NCBI GenBank assembly: GCA_947479085.1
Contig: CANJYB010000009.1
Span: forward strand, 84,043 to 148,042
Direction: 5' to 3'
Length of the DNA stretch: 64,000 bases
Origin: Bacteroidota bacterium
GTDB taxonomy: Bacteria > Bacteroidota > Bacteroidia > 2-12-FULL-35-15
Shown here: piece after piece, positions 23,452 through 32,756 of the stretch
How positions within the stretch are numbered: position 1 is the stretch's first letter
How the letters are laid out: every line of letters starts with the position of its first letter
Made by a program: the position numbers and the translations under genes
Notes under the pieces: model-generated
The model's input: the letters and a program-made list of their open reading frames with translations, nothing else
Database searches by the model: none
Told to the model about the DNA's origin: nothing

Positions 23452-24699
23452 TTATTCTGTGAGGTTATAAATAACAAGACCGCTTCTCATTTTGGGTTCT
23501 ACCCAGGTGGTTTTTGGAGGCATTATACTTTTTGTATCAGCAATATGTTTTAGCTGTTTCATTTCCACAGGGTACAAGCCAAAGGCTACTTTAAAATTCC
23601 AATTATCAATCTGGTTTTTCAGTTCCTCCATTCCTTTTATTCCGGAAACAAACCCGATTCGTTTATCTGTTTTTAAGTCATGGATATTTAAAATCGGTGA
23701 TAGTATATGCTCAGTTAATATGGATGCATCCAGGCTTCCAACAGGCTCTTCGTTATGAATGATTTCCTTTTTAGCATCCAGTGAATACCATTTCCCATCA
23801 AGGTACATACTGAAATTATGTTTATGCAGCGGGATATATGTGGTATCTCCTTTTGGGTTAACAATAAATTTTTCATTCAATCTTTTAATAAATGATTCTG
23901 CTGTTAAACCATTCAAATCTTTTACCACTCTGTTAAAATCATAAATTTTTAATTGTGTTTCAGGAAAGAAAACACCCAGGTAAAAGTTATAAGGTTCTTT
24001 ACCTGTAAAGCTTGCTTGGCTTTCTCTTCTCGATTTGCCAAGTAAAGCAGATGAAGCAGAGCGATGGTGACCATCGGCTATATAAATGGAATCAATTTTC
24101 GAAAACCGTTCTCGAATAAGTTCAACATCATCTTTATCATTAACAATCCAAAGTTTATGATGAACCTTGTCTGAGGTGGAAAAATCATATTCAGGTGCAG
24201 TAGCTTCTACTTTTTCAGTCAATTGATCAATTACAGAATCATTTGGATAACTGAATAAAACTGGTTCAGCATTAAAATCGCAAACATCCAGGTAGTGCAT
24301 TAATTTTTCTTCCCGCTCTGTTATAGTCTGTTCATGGATTTTTATTACTCCGCTAAAATAGTCTTCAATACTGCTGCAACCTATTATTCCTGAATAAATA
24401 TTACCATCTTTTTGTTGCTGATAAATATAAAAACAAGTTTGTGAATCGTTAATAAAAATACCTTCCTCAACGAACTCTAAATATTTGGATTTTATTTTTT
24501 TTAATCTTTCAGGAGAACCCGGTTTTGTTTTCTTTCTGTCACTAAAATCAGGATTTATGATGTGCAAAAAGGTATACGGATTACCAACAAGTTTATCATG
24601 TAATTCATTCGCATTGTAACCGTCCACAGCCCTAGATGCAACAAGGTGAACTTTGTCTTTTGCAGGTCTGACGGCTTTGAACGGAATAATAGTGGCCAT
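23452..24699 (-). CDS. DUF1015 family protein
   Basis: This 415-residue protein matches the DUF1015 family, with the start IIPFKAVRPAKDKVHLVASRAVD, then HIINPDFSD and the conserved YIADGHHRSASSALL segment near residue 205. The reaction is not established to my knowledge. It lies directly after serA and directly before yggS with no gaps, and its linkage to serine synthesis genes suggests a role in amino-acid metabolism. The ADGHHR motif may bind a metal or phosphate. Confidence 0.9.
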   Translation of the reverse strand: MATIIPFKAVRPAKDKVHLVASRAVDGYNANELHDKLVGNPYTFLHIINPDFSDRKKTKPGSPERLKKIKSKYLEFVEEGIFINDSQTCFYIYQQQKDGNIYSGIIGCSSIEDYFSGVIKIHEQTITEREEKLMHYLDVCDFNAEPVLFSYPNDSVIDQLTEKVEATAPEYDFSTSDKVHHKLWIVNDKDDVELIRERFSKIDSIYIADGHHRSASSALLGKSRRESQASFTGKEPYNFYLGVFFPETQLKIYDFNRVVKDLNGLTAESFIKRLNEKFIVNPKGDTTYIPLHKHNFSMYLDGKWYSLDAKKEIIHNEEPVGSLDASILTEHILSPILNIHDLKTDKRIGFVSGIKGMEELKNQIDNWNFKVAFGLYPVEMKQLKHIADTKSIMPPKTTWVEPKMRSGLVIYNLTE

Positions 24700-25653
24700 T
24701 TAAGATAACTTTGAAATGATTAAGTCTGAGAGCTCGATACCTATTCTCTCCTGTGCTTCTTCAGTTGCAGCTCCTATGTGAGGAGTTAATGAGATTTTAG
24801 GATGTGATAGGATTTCTTTATCCGGGGTTGGTTCGTTCACGAAAACATCTAACGCTGCATGTGCTACTTTTCCCGAGTTTAATGCTTCCAATAAATCTGA
24901 TTCATTGATAACTCCACCACGTGAAGCATTTAAGAGACACACTCCTGTTTTCATTTTTGCAAACTCCGCTTTGGTAATTACTTCTCCTCCCGGAACGTGC
25001 ATAGAGATGAAATCGCTTTCGGCTAACAAAGCATCAAGCGAAAGGGTGGTAATCTTTACAGTTATTTTTTCAGAAACTCCGATAATATCTAATGATAGTT
25101 CTGCCTCCTTAATAAATGGGTCATAAGCAATTACTTTCATTCCGCAGCCTAAAGCAATCTTTGCAACCGCCTGGCCTATTCTGCCGAAACCAATGATTCC
25201 TATTGTTTTTCCTTTCAGTTCAATTCCTTTTGCATATTTCTTTTTTAATGAGTCGAATTGCGTTTCTCCATTTACAGGCATTTGGCGATTACTGTCATAT
25301 AAAAAACGGACACAGTTAAATAAATGAGCCATTACCAGTTCGGCAACAGAATGAGAAGAGGCTGCAGGTGTATTTACTACTTCAATCCCCTTACTTCTTG
25401 CATACTCCACATCAATATTATCCATTCCGACACCACCTCTCCCAATCAGCTTTAAACCAGTGCAGGCATCTATAAGTTCTTTTCTTACCTTGGTTGCACT
25501 TCTTACCGTTAAACCCGCATAGCCTTTAGCATTAATTTCAGAAGCTAAGTTTTCCTGGGCTACTTTTTCTGTTACTACAGTAAACCCTGCTTTTTCAAGC
25601 AGCATTTTTCCCTGCTCATCTATGCCATCATTGGCTAATATTTTTTTACTCAT
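24700..25653 (-). CDS. serA: D-3-phosphoglycerate dehydrogenase-type 2-hydroxyacid dehydrogenase
   Basis: The 317-residue product belongs to the D-isomer 2-hydroxyacid dehydrogenases. It shows the NAD fold (GKTIGIIGFGRIGQAVAKI), the catalytic arginine in LNASRGGVI, the glutamate in FVNEPTPD, and the histidine in LTPHIGAATEEAQ. It lacks the C-terminal ACT domain used for serine feedback, so this is the short form. SerA oxidises 3-phosphoglycerate as the first step to serine. Linkage to DUF1015 supports the SerA call; serC is not in the window. Confidence 0.88.
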   Translation of the reverse strand: MSKKILANDGIDEQGKMLLEKAGFTVVTEKVAQENLASEINAKGYAGLTVRSATKVRKELIDACTGLKLIGRGGVGMDNIDVEYARSKGIEVVNTPAASSHSVAELVMAHLFNCVRFLYDSNRQMPVNGETQFDSLKKKYAKGIELKGKTIGIIGFGRIGQAVAKIALGCGMKVIAYDPFIKEAELSLDIIGVSEKITVKITTLSLDALLAESDFISMHVPGGEVITKAEFAKMKTGVCLLNASRGGVINESDLLEALNSGKVAHAALDVFVNEPTPDKEILSHPKISLTPHIGAATEEAQERIGIELSDLIISKLS

Positions 25654-25705
25654 AATTTTTTAGTTTGGCAATTTTACTTATTTTTCAGATACATACTAAT
25701 ACTTA

Positions 25706-27103
25706 CTACGGTTTGTTTTCAACAATAATATGATATTTCAACTCTAACCCCAATCTCAACTCTCTGTTCGAAAAGCTGAAGGTATCATTTGTTATTTCGG
25801 ACGAATAAAGCATACCGGGAGGAGGCAAAGGAGCAAGCACAACCATGGAATCTTTGTTAATTGTATTGTTTAGTTGGATTAAATGATTGGTCCTTTCGTC
25901 ATATCCGGAAGCATATTTACCCGAAATACCAATTTGATTATAAATAGTAAATGTCATCAGAATAACTCCTATCAAAATAGAAATTCTACTTAAAAAGTAA
26001 ATTACCTTATCATTCATTAAGCCCTTTAATCCTGCAAGGAAGGAAACATAAACCATAAAAGAACAAACCAGGAAGGAAATAATAAACCAAACCCGGTATT
26101 CACCGCTTTGACTCATAATAATGGCAATCATTGCAAAAACAAGAACCATGGAAATAAGAAGTAGTATTACACTGTTTTTTATTGACTTTAAAAAGATTAT
26201 AAAACTTATTTTTTCTCCTTTATTGAATGATTTCCCCAATAATAAAAAGGGAATGAAAAAAACAAAAATAAATAGGAGCTTTTGGGGCAGGAACCAGCCA
26301 AATAATTTTAAGATCATTCTTCCTGTTAATAACAATGTAGTTAGAATGGTTGGGTCCGGAAACTGAGTAGCTCTTGAATAGTTGCCTTTCGCAATAAGAA
26401 CAACAAAAAAGGAGAAACTTAATGACAACATGGAAACGATAAGCTTTTTATTGAAAGAAAGTTTAACAAAGTTTACTACTCCTTTATTTCTTTTCCATTG
26501 CAAAACAAATAAAACGCAAAGTAAGAGTCCATATATCACCGAATAAACTTCTGATGAACCACCGCAATAGATAAAAGAGAGAATAATACCTATGTAGGTA
26601 AATACATTGTTTTTGTTGCTTATTAAAAAAGAAATTCCCCAGACAAAAGAAATAATGCTCCATAAGTATGAACTCATGCTGCAATACCAAAACCAGGTTT
26701 CCCCAATATCAAAACTTAAAAAGAAAAGCAGGGAGGTAAAGGATAAAGAAGCTAGGAATAGGTTTGGCCGGGTGAGTTGAAAGTTAAATTGTTTTGCTGT
26801 AACTGAAAGTAATCGAAATATACCGATAATTATGAGGATAAAAAAAGCAATGGATAGAATAGAATAATAAATTTGTTTTGTTTCGAATAACCAGTAAAAA
26901 ACATCATATAAAAAAACTGCAAAGTATCTTCCGCACCACTGAATATATTGTAAGTAGACACTCTCCATTATTCCATGTGTTTTCACATCCCATATAAAAA
27001 AATAATCATCAGATGCCAGCCTCATGTTAAAGCTGAGAATAAAAAACAGGGAAATAAACAGGAGTAAAATAATACTAAGCCCTATTGTGTATGGTCTTCT
27101 CAT
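25706..27103 (-). CDS. Polytopic membrane protein, glycosyltransferase-like (copy 2)
   Basis: The 465-residue product has about ten to twelve membrane helices. Its N-terminal outside segment reads MRLASDDYFFIWD, and an aromatic motif DIGETWFWYCSMSSYLW lies near residue 135. This arrangement resembles GT-C-like membrane proteins annotated DUF6056, where an acidic SDDY-type motif lies in the first outer loop. The upstream gene is a paralog with FSADDYYSF and RIDETWFWLSSSVTYLW at the same places. The two overlap by four bases. The substrate is unknown. Confidence 0.7.
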   Translation of the reverse strand: MRRPYTIGLSIILLLFISLFFILSFNMRLASDDYFFIWDVKTHGIMESVYLQYIQWCGRYFAVFLYDVFYWLFETKQIYYSILSIAFFILIIIGIFRLLSVTAKQFNFQLTRPNLFLASLSFTSLLFFLSFDIGETWFWYCSMSSYLWSIISFVWGISFLISNKNNVFTYIGIILSFIYCGGSSEVYSVIYGLLLCVLFVLQWKRNKGVVNFVKLSFNKKLIVSMLSLSFSFFVVLIAKGNYSRATQFPDPTILTTLLLTGRMILKLFGWFLPQKLLFIFVFFIPFLLLGKSFNKGEKISFIIFLKSIKNSVILLLISMVLVFAMIAIIMSQSGEYRVWFIISFLVCSFMVYVSFLAGLKGLMNDKVIYFLSRISILIGVILMTFTIYNQIGISGKYASGYDERTNHLIQLNNTINKDSMVVLAPLPPPGMLYSSEITNDTFSFSNRELRLGLELKYHIIVENKP

Positions 27104-28512
27104 TTTTTAAGACTAATTGAAAAGTTTAAAAACAACCCGTTTTTAAAGTGTTGGTTTTGTTCATAAGTAGAATCAGCACTTATTTCCGCTGAATGCAATA
27201 ACCCGGAAGAGGGGAGAGGGTCGAGTTCAATAAATTTGATATCCCCTTTCTTTTGGAATTCTTTCAAGTGAACAATTCTTTTATCTAATTCAGACGAATA
27301 TACTGAAACAATATTGTACTGCTTAAACAGGAAACAAGAAAGAGCAATGACAGTAAGAACTAAACTAATGTTGAATAATCCCTTACTCAGCTTTAAATTA
27401 AAAGTGGTTTCATAACCGATTCTGAAAAACCAGTAGATGCTAAATACCAAAATAATAAAAGTAACATGAGTTAATGTTCGGTTTAATGCAACATCCATCA
27501 TTATATAACCCATTGGGAAAATACTAATAAAGAGGACAACGAAAAGAACCAGGAGGAAAATGAAAAATTGTTTCTTTAAAGTAACAAGCAATACTTTTTC
27601 TTTTCCATTGGTATCATTTGCCTTTTGACCTAAATAAATAAACGGAATAGAAAAGATAAGCAAATATAAAATCTTAAAAGGGAGGAAATCAATTATGATT
27701 TTTACCATAGTTTTTAGAGTAATCCATATTCCTTTCCATAGTATGGATTCTTCAAACATACCTGCTCTTATAGGGCGACCGGGAGATAGATAGCCAAAAA
27801 GGAAACCAGCAAGACAAGCCGCAAGGGCAATTAGTATTTTATATTGATTTAAGTGCAAAAAGAAATTAGATTTCGGTTTTGAATAATAGAGAATAACCAA
27901 TACCATTAATACAAGTATAGTTGCAACAGCAAGAGGTTCGCTGGAAGTACCGGTGTAAAGAAAGAATAGAATTATAAAAGGAATGGTTTTATAATTTTTG
28001 GAATTACCAATAAGCATCGCAGAGCCAGCTATCAGCATACTGTTTCCCCATAAATAAGTCACCGAGGAAGAAAGCCAGAACCAGGTTTCGTCAATACGAA
28101 AGCTGGTAAGGAAAAAGCAAAGCGTAATTAAAACAGAATAGGTGAATAGAATGAGTTTTCCTGGATTATAATTAAAATAGCAGAGTAATAAATTTCTTAA
28201 AAGAAAAAAGATGGACAGAACAAGAAATAGGAGGGAAGCTATCCCGAACAGAAAAAGAATGAAAGGGAAATTGGAATGTTTAATAATAAATGAAGCAAAA
28301 AGCTGCGGAAACAATCTGATATTCCAAGTTTCATAAACCATTTTTGCATATTCCCCAATGGTGTTTTTTTTGAGAATTGAAAAGGAATAATAATCGTCAG
28401 CGGAAAAGCGGTTATAAAAAGAAAGCACCCCAAAAAGAAGAATGAATAAAACGCTTACTATCATAAGTAATGATTTCTCCGTTCCTGTAAAGCTTTTTGT
28501 TTCAGTTTGCAT
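27100..28512 (-). CDS. Polytopic membrane protein, glycosyltransferase-like (copy 1)
   Basis: The 470-residue product is a paralog of the gene just downstream. It has an N-terminal helix, then the outer-loop motif NRFSADDYYSF, another aromatic motif FRIDETWFWLSSS, and about ten further helices, with a short soluble C-terminus ending in a FKNGLFLNF strand. I infer a GT-C-like or related lipid-linked sugar transferase. It overlaps the next start by four bases. No other polysaccharide genes are adjacent. Confidence 0.7.
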   Translation of the reverse strand: MQTETKSFTGTEKSLLMIVSVLFILLFGVLSFYNRFSADDYYSFSILKKNTIGEYAKMVYETWNIRLFPQLFASFIIKHSNFPFILFLFGIASLLFLVLSIFFLLRNLLLCYFNYNPGKLILFTYSVLITLCFFLTSFRIDETWFWLSSSVTYLWGNSMLIAGSAMLIGNSKNYKTIPFIILFFLYTGTSSEPLAVATILVLMVLVILYYSKPKSNFFLHLNQYKILIALAACLAGFLFGYLSPGRPIRAGMFEESILWKGIWITLKTMVKIIIDFLPFKILYLLIFSIPFIYLGQKANDTNGKEKVLLVTLKKQFFIFLLVLFVVLFISIFPMGYIMMDVALNRTLTHVTFIILVFSIYWFFRIGYETTFNLKLSKGLFNISLVLTVIALSCFLFKQYNIVSVYSSELDKRIVHLKEFQKKGDIKFIELDPLPSSGLLHSAEISADSTYEQNQHFKNGLFLNFSISLKK

Positions 28513-28597
28513 TAAAATTTATGTCAAATAAATTAGTTTTAAAACTAAACAAAATTTTAAAACCAAACTGTTTACTCTTACATATTATAAAAACAAT

Positions 28598-28605
28598 TAC
28601 TTTTG
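28598..28605 (+). promoter_or_regulatory. Promoter of the M48 peptidase gene (TACTTTTG)
   Basis: An exact TAnnTTTG element lies 19 bases before the ATG at 28624. It rules out the TTG at 28603 as start, because that codon lies in the promoter itself. Confidence 0.6.
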
Positions 28606-28623
28606 CCATCAAACAAATTAAGA

Positions 28624-29427
28624 ATGACAAAGAGAAGTTTTATAGCAGGAATAGTGATGGCCACCACCTTGTTGGCTTGTGAAAAAGTGCCTATTACAGG
28701 GAGAAAACAATTAAGTCTTATTTCGGAATCTGAGATGATAAGTATGAGTTTAACCAGTTATACTGACTTTCTTTCCAAGAATCCGGCCGTTCCACCAACT
28801 GATGCAAACGAACGTTTGGTAAAAAAGGTGGGTGGTAGTATTCAAAAAGCAGTTGAAACTTTTATGAAAGACAAGGGGCTTTCTTCACGTTTGGATGGCT
28901 ATAAATGGGAATTTAACCTGGTGAAGAGTGATGAAGTAAACGCATGGTGTATGCCTGGTGGAAAAGTTGTTGTTTACAGTGGTTTGTTACCAGTTACTCA
29001 AACCGAATCAGCTTTAGCCTGTGTGCTTGGTCATGAAATTGCTCATGCTGTTGCCCGTCATGGTAACGAACGCATGAGCCAGGGTTTAGTGGTTCAGGCG
29101 GGTGGTACCGCTTTATCTGCAGCTCTTTCTCAAAAGCCCCAACTTACCCAGGATATTTTTATGCAATCGTATGGAATCACTTCGCAATTAGGAATGTTAA
29201 AGTATTCACGTACACATGAAAGCGAAGCTGATAAAATGGGCTTGGTTTTTATGGCTTTGGCAGGTTATAATCCAAATGATGCGGTTGCTTTTTGGGAACG
29301 CATGGCAAAGGCATCTGGAGGAAACAAGCCACCTCAAATACTAAGTACTCACCCTTCTGATGATACACGTATTGCTGATATCAAGGCTTTTTTGCCTGAA
29401 GCAATGAAATATTATACTAAAAAGTAG
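28624..29427 (+). CDS. M48 family metallopeptidase lipoprotein
   Basis: From the ATG at 28624 the product has 267 residues. It opens with a lipoprotein signal (MTKRSFIAGIVMATTLLAC) and the PITGRKQLSLISESEM segment typical of the group. The zinc site is HEIAH in LGHEIAHAVARHGNERM, and the third ligand is the glutamate in HESEADKMGL. The end has LSTHPSDDTRIADIKAFLPEA. Related periplasmic proteases such as BepA and LoiP degrade misassembled outer-membrane proteins. A similar quality-control role is plausible but not shown. Confidence 0.93.
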   Translation: MTKRSFIAGIVMATTLLACEKVPITGRKQLSLISESEMISMSLTSYTDFLSKNPAVPPTDANERLVKKVGGSIQKAVETFMKDKGLSSRLDGYKWEFNLVKSDEVNAWCMPGGKVVVYSGLLPVTQTESALACVLGHEIAHAVARHGNERMSQGLVVQAGGTALSAALSQKPQLTQDIFMQSYGITSQLGMLKYSRTHESEADKMGLVFMALAGYNPNDAVAFWERMAKASGGNKPPQILSTHPSDDTRIADIKAFLPEAMKYYTKK

Positions 29428-29515
29428 TATTGAGTCTGAAGTAGAATGTCTTTAGTAGAAAGTACGTTATTAGAATTTGTTACTCAACACTGAAGACTTA
29501 ATACTTTCTACTTCT
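29428..29515. repeat. Palindromic spacer after the M48 gene
   Basis: The arms gaagtagaatgt (29438-29449) and actttctacttc (29503-29514) are complementary with one mismatch. The words agtaga and ctgaag recur inside. It fills the convergent spacer and might act as a terminator, but no clean T tract follows. Confidence 0.6.
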
Positions 29516-30004
29516 TTAAACAAATGACATTAAGGTTTGAACCAGATCGTTCAATGGAACTGTTCTTTCTGAATTCAGCTTCTTTTGTTCTTCTTTCACT
29601 TTTAGAATAGATTCTTTTACATCTTCTGTTTTAAATGGACCTTCCATGGTGCTGATAACAGTGATTGCTTCCAAGGATACGAGATAATCGGCATCAAGTG
29701 CAAGGTCAATAAAAAAAGGTAATTCATTGCTATAGTTAATTTCCGATTCCCAGCATGCGGCTATCAATACAGCTTTATCTTTTTTGGCTTTCTTTATTGC
29801 TATAATTAATAAATCTCCCGCTTTTTCCTTTTTTAGTATAAGTAATGTTTCTTCCTTAAAATCCCTGTTTTCCGGTTTGGTTATTAACGAAATAAGGGAA
29901 GTGATTTTATCATTACCAATATCGCTTATAGCCTCATCATCTGTATTACCCACTATTTTCGTTACATATTCTTTATTGTCGAAATATTTTTTAAAGTCGT
30001 CCAT
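29516..30004 (-). CDS. Uncharacterised helical protein
   Basis: From the ATG at 30004 this is a 162-residue, mostly helical, acidic and lysine-rich soluble protein. The frame is open 20 codons further upstream, but that stretch looks like leader. Repeating helix pairs (EEAISDIGND, then LSLIDLALDADY-like segments) suggest a HEAT-like fold, and the family is unknown to me. It lies downstream of the P-type ATPase gene on the same strand but with its own spacing, and converges with the M48 gene. Confidence 0.65.
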   Translation of the reverse strand: MDDFKKYFDNKEYVTKIVGNTDDEAISDIGNDKITSLISLITKPENRDFKEETLLILKKEKAGDLLIIAIKKAKKDKAVLIAACWESEINYSNELPFFIDLALDADYLVSLEAITVISTMEGPFKTEDVKESILKVKEEQKKLNSERTVPLNDLVQTLMSFV

Positions 30005-30088
30005 TGTATTGTTTTTTGAAATGCAAATATCTGTAAATAATTTGTAAAACAGATTATTTAACAAAACTCCAATCGCAATATTATCATT

Positions 30089-32587
30089 CTAACTTTTTAA
30101 TCTTTTTTTCCATTTTGCCAATTCGTACCAGATAACAGATATAAAGCCAGCACCAATGCTAAAGGATAATTGAAGTAAATTCAGATGCTCGAATTCGAAA
30201 AAGCGGGTAAGCGGATTTACATAAATCAGTATTCCGGAAAATACAATGGTGGTTAAAATAATGATAACAACCAGATTGTTTTTATATCGTAGAGTGGTAA
30301 ATATGGAATAGAAAAACGAACGATTAACTAAGGTAAGAAATATGTTTGCAGTTATCAAAACAGAGAAAACCATTGTTCTTGTAATGGATTCATTGAATCC
30401 CTGGCTTACTGAAAACTTGTAAGTGAGCAATGAAGCAATGGTAATAGTTAATCCCTGTAAAATACTTGTGGTAAGTTCTTTCCAGTTGAAAAAGGTGGTT
30501 GTATACGCTCTTGGTTTTTGAAGCATGGTGTTTTTTTCCATCGGTTCATTTTCATAAATTATAGAACAAGTAGGTCCCATAATTAATTCTAAAAAGATAA
30601 TATGTACCGGGGAAAAAATATTAGGATAAATCCAGTTTAAAGCTAACGGTATAAATACCGTTAGAATAATTGGAATATGAATAGAGATAACAAATTGAAT
30701 TGCTTTTTTCAGGTTGGTGTATATTTTCCTTCCTATGGCAACAGCATCTACCATTTTTGATAAATCGTCTTCCAGTAAAATTAACGATGCAGCCTGTTTT
30801 GCTATCTCGGTTCCCTTTTTACCCATGGCAATACCTATATGCGCTGCTTTTAATGCCGGTCCGTCATTCACACCATCTCCAGTCATGGCCACTATCTGAT
30901 GTTTCACTTTTAAAGCGTTAATAATTCTGAGTTTTGCTTCCGGAAACATTCTGGTAAATAAGTTTATCTCCACCACTTTTTCTTCCAGTTCTGTTTCTGA
31001 TAATTTCATTAACTCTTCACCGGTTATACTTTTATCATAACCTTTAAATTCAATTTGTTTGGCAATTGCTGCAGTAGTTTCGGCATTGTCTCCTGTTACT
31101 ATTTTTACTGAAATTCCTGCTTTGTAAAAATCCTGCAATACCTGCTGAATGTTTTTCTTTGGAGGATCATAAAAAGCAACAATCCCTTTAAATTCAAATT
31201 TTAATTCCTGTTGTGTTGGAGGGAAATTATTGCCTGTGAATTTAGCTTCACCAACTGCCAATAAACGAAAACCATCTGCTGCTAATTCTTTAATCACTTT
31301 TTCTATTCTCTTTTTTTCTTCAGTTGTAAGTAAACTTAAATTCATCAATGCCTCGGGCGCACCTTTGGCTGCTATAATCCTGGTCCCTTCTTTATTTTCA
31401 AAAACATGGGTCATCATGGGAGGCTTGCCATCCAATGCGTATTCATGAAACAATTTATAATCCGAGCGTTCGTCTTTTGTGTTTGCGTCTGAATAGGCTT
31501 TATGCAAAGCTATTTCCATAGGGTCGAAGGGATTGGGTTCGCTGGCCCACATAGACATTCGTATTAATTCCTTTTCTTCATCCCCTAATGTTTCTTCCGG
31601 ATTTGAAATCCGGTCCGTTGAAAAAGCATAGAGTTTTGCCAGGCTCATTTTGTTTTCGGTAAGTGTTCCTGTTTTGTCAGTGCAAATTACTGTAGCACTA
31701 CCAAGTGTTTCCACCGTTTTCATTTGTTTCACCACTATCCCCATTTTCATCATTCGCCAAGCACCTAATGCCATAAATGTGGTTAATGCTACCGGTATCT
31801 CTTCTGGCAAAATACTCATGGCAAGTGTAAGTGCTTTTAAAAGACTGTCCAGTAAATTTCGGGAATGAAAATAATTGATACCCCATACCACCACAAATAC
31901 AACAGCCCCCAAAATAGCCATTTTGATAACAAAATTGTTTATCTGCTGTTCGAGTGGTGTTTTTTCTTCTTTTATGCTTTCAAGGCTTTTGCCAATTTTA
32001 CCCAACCTGGTTTCATTTCCAATGGCTGTTATGGTGGCAATGGCTAATCCGCTTGAAACAGCAGTACCTTGGAAAACCTGGTTATCTTCCTTTTCCTTGT
32101 CTTTATAAACGGATAACGATTCTCCGGTAAGAATGGATTCGTTCACCGAAAAATCATTGGAATGAATTATTGTCCCATCAGCTGTAATGCTTGCCCCTTC
32201 TTCCACCACCAGGCTATCACCCATTACCAGTTCTTCGCTTTTTATTTCCAGTATTTTGCCGTTTCTTATTACTTTGCACATGGGTTGTGTAAAGTCTTTT
32301 AACTTTTCCAATGCGTTTTTGCTTCTCGAATCCTGAAAGAAAGAAATGGCGTACACCAGCACAATAGCCGAAGAAAGAAAAATCCCATCTCCTGTTTTTC
32401 CACTGATGAAATAAATGGCAGAGGCCACCAGCAACAAAATAACCATCGGGTCTTTTGCAAAGTTCTTTATCGCTTTCCAAACGCCATTTTCTTTTTTATA
32501 CTCCAACTGGTTTAACCCGTATCTTTCCCTTGCCGAAATAACCTCTTCATCGGTTAATCCTTTTATATTAAAATTGTTTTTGAGCAT
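30089..32587 (-). CDS. Cation-translocating P-type ATPase (P2-like)
   Basis: The 832-residue pump has all P-type landmarks. These are the N-terminal cation ATPase domain (GLTDEEVISARERYGLN), the actuator motif LTGES, the phosphorylation site DKTGTLTENKMS, the nucleotide-binding stretch KGAPEALM, and the hinge MTGDGVNDGPALK. The fold has M1-M4 plus six C-terminal helices. No N-terminal heavy-metal domain is present, so it belongs to the Ca2+/Na+/H+-like P2 group. In M4 the usual PEGLP is PEEIP (ILPEEIPVAL), so the ion cannot be assigned with confidence. Confidence 0.93.
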   Translation of the reverse strand: MLKNNFNIKGLTDEEVISARERYGLNQLEYKKENGVWKAIKNFAKDPMVILLLVASAIYFISGKTGDGIFLSSAIVLVYAISFFQDSRSKNALEKLKDFTQPMCKVIRNGKILEIKSEELVMGDSLVVEEGASITADGTIIHSNDFSVNESILTGESLSVYKDKEKEDNQVFQGTAVSSGLAIATITAIGNETRLGKIGKSLESIKEEKTPLEQQINNFVIKMAILGAVVFVVVWGINYFHSRNLLDSLLKALTLAMSILPEEIPVALTTFMALGAWRMMKMGIVVKQMKTVETLGSATVICTDKTGTLTENKMSLAKLYAFSTDRISNPEETLGDEEKELIRMSMWASEPNPFDPMEIALHKAYSDANTKDERSDYKLFHEYALDGKPPMMTHVFENKEGTRIIAAKGAPEALMNLSLLTTEEKKRIEKVIKELAADGFRLLAVGEAKFTGNNFPPTQQELKFEFKGIVAFYDPPKKNIQQVLQDFYKAGISVKIVTGDNAETTAAIAKQIEFKGYDKSITGEELMKLSETELEEKVVEINLFTRMFPEAKLRIINALKVKHQIVAMTGDGVNDGPALKAAHIGIAMGKKGTEIAKQAASLILLEDDLSKMVDAVAIGRKIYTNLKKAIQFVISIHIPIILTVFIPLALNWIYPNIFSPVHIIFLELIMGPTCSIIYENEPMEKNTMLQKPRAYTTTFFNWKELTTSILQGLTITIASLLTYKFSVSQGFNESITRTMVFSVLITANIFLTLVNRSFFYSIFTTLRYKNNLVVIIILTTIVFSGILIYVNPLTRFFEFEHLNLLQLSFSIGAGFISVIWYELAKWKKRLKS

Positions 32588-32672
32588 AGAGTAGGGGATA
32601 AGAAGGGTGTTTTTATTTTAAGGTTTACTAAAAGAGAACGTTTTTTTTATGATAATTTTAATTGGTAGTGTG

Positions 32673-32680
32673 CAAAGGTA
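32673..32680 (-). promoter_or_regulatory. Promoter of the P-type ATPase gene (TACCTTTG)
   Basis: On the minus strand TACCTTTG lies about 85 bases before the ATG. The leader is AT-rich and includes an A-run. A -33 TTG is not evident. Confidence 0.5.
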
Positions 32681-32756
32681 GCTAAGTTTGGGGGACTTTG
32701 CTATTTGATTAATATCAGTCTTTTTTAAAGGGAATGGATGCTAACGCTTTTAATGC

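Noticed and set aside
28603..28623. TTG start for the M48 peptidase
   Set aside because: The codon lies inside the promoter element TACTTTTG and would not be in the transcript.
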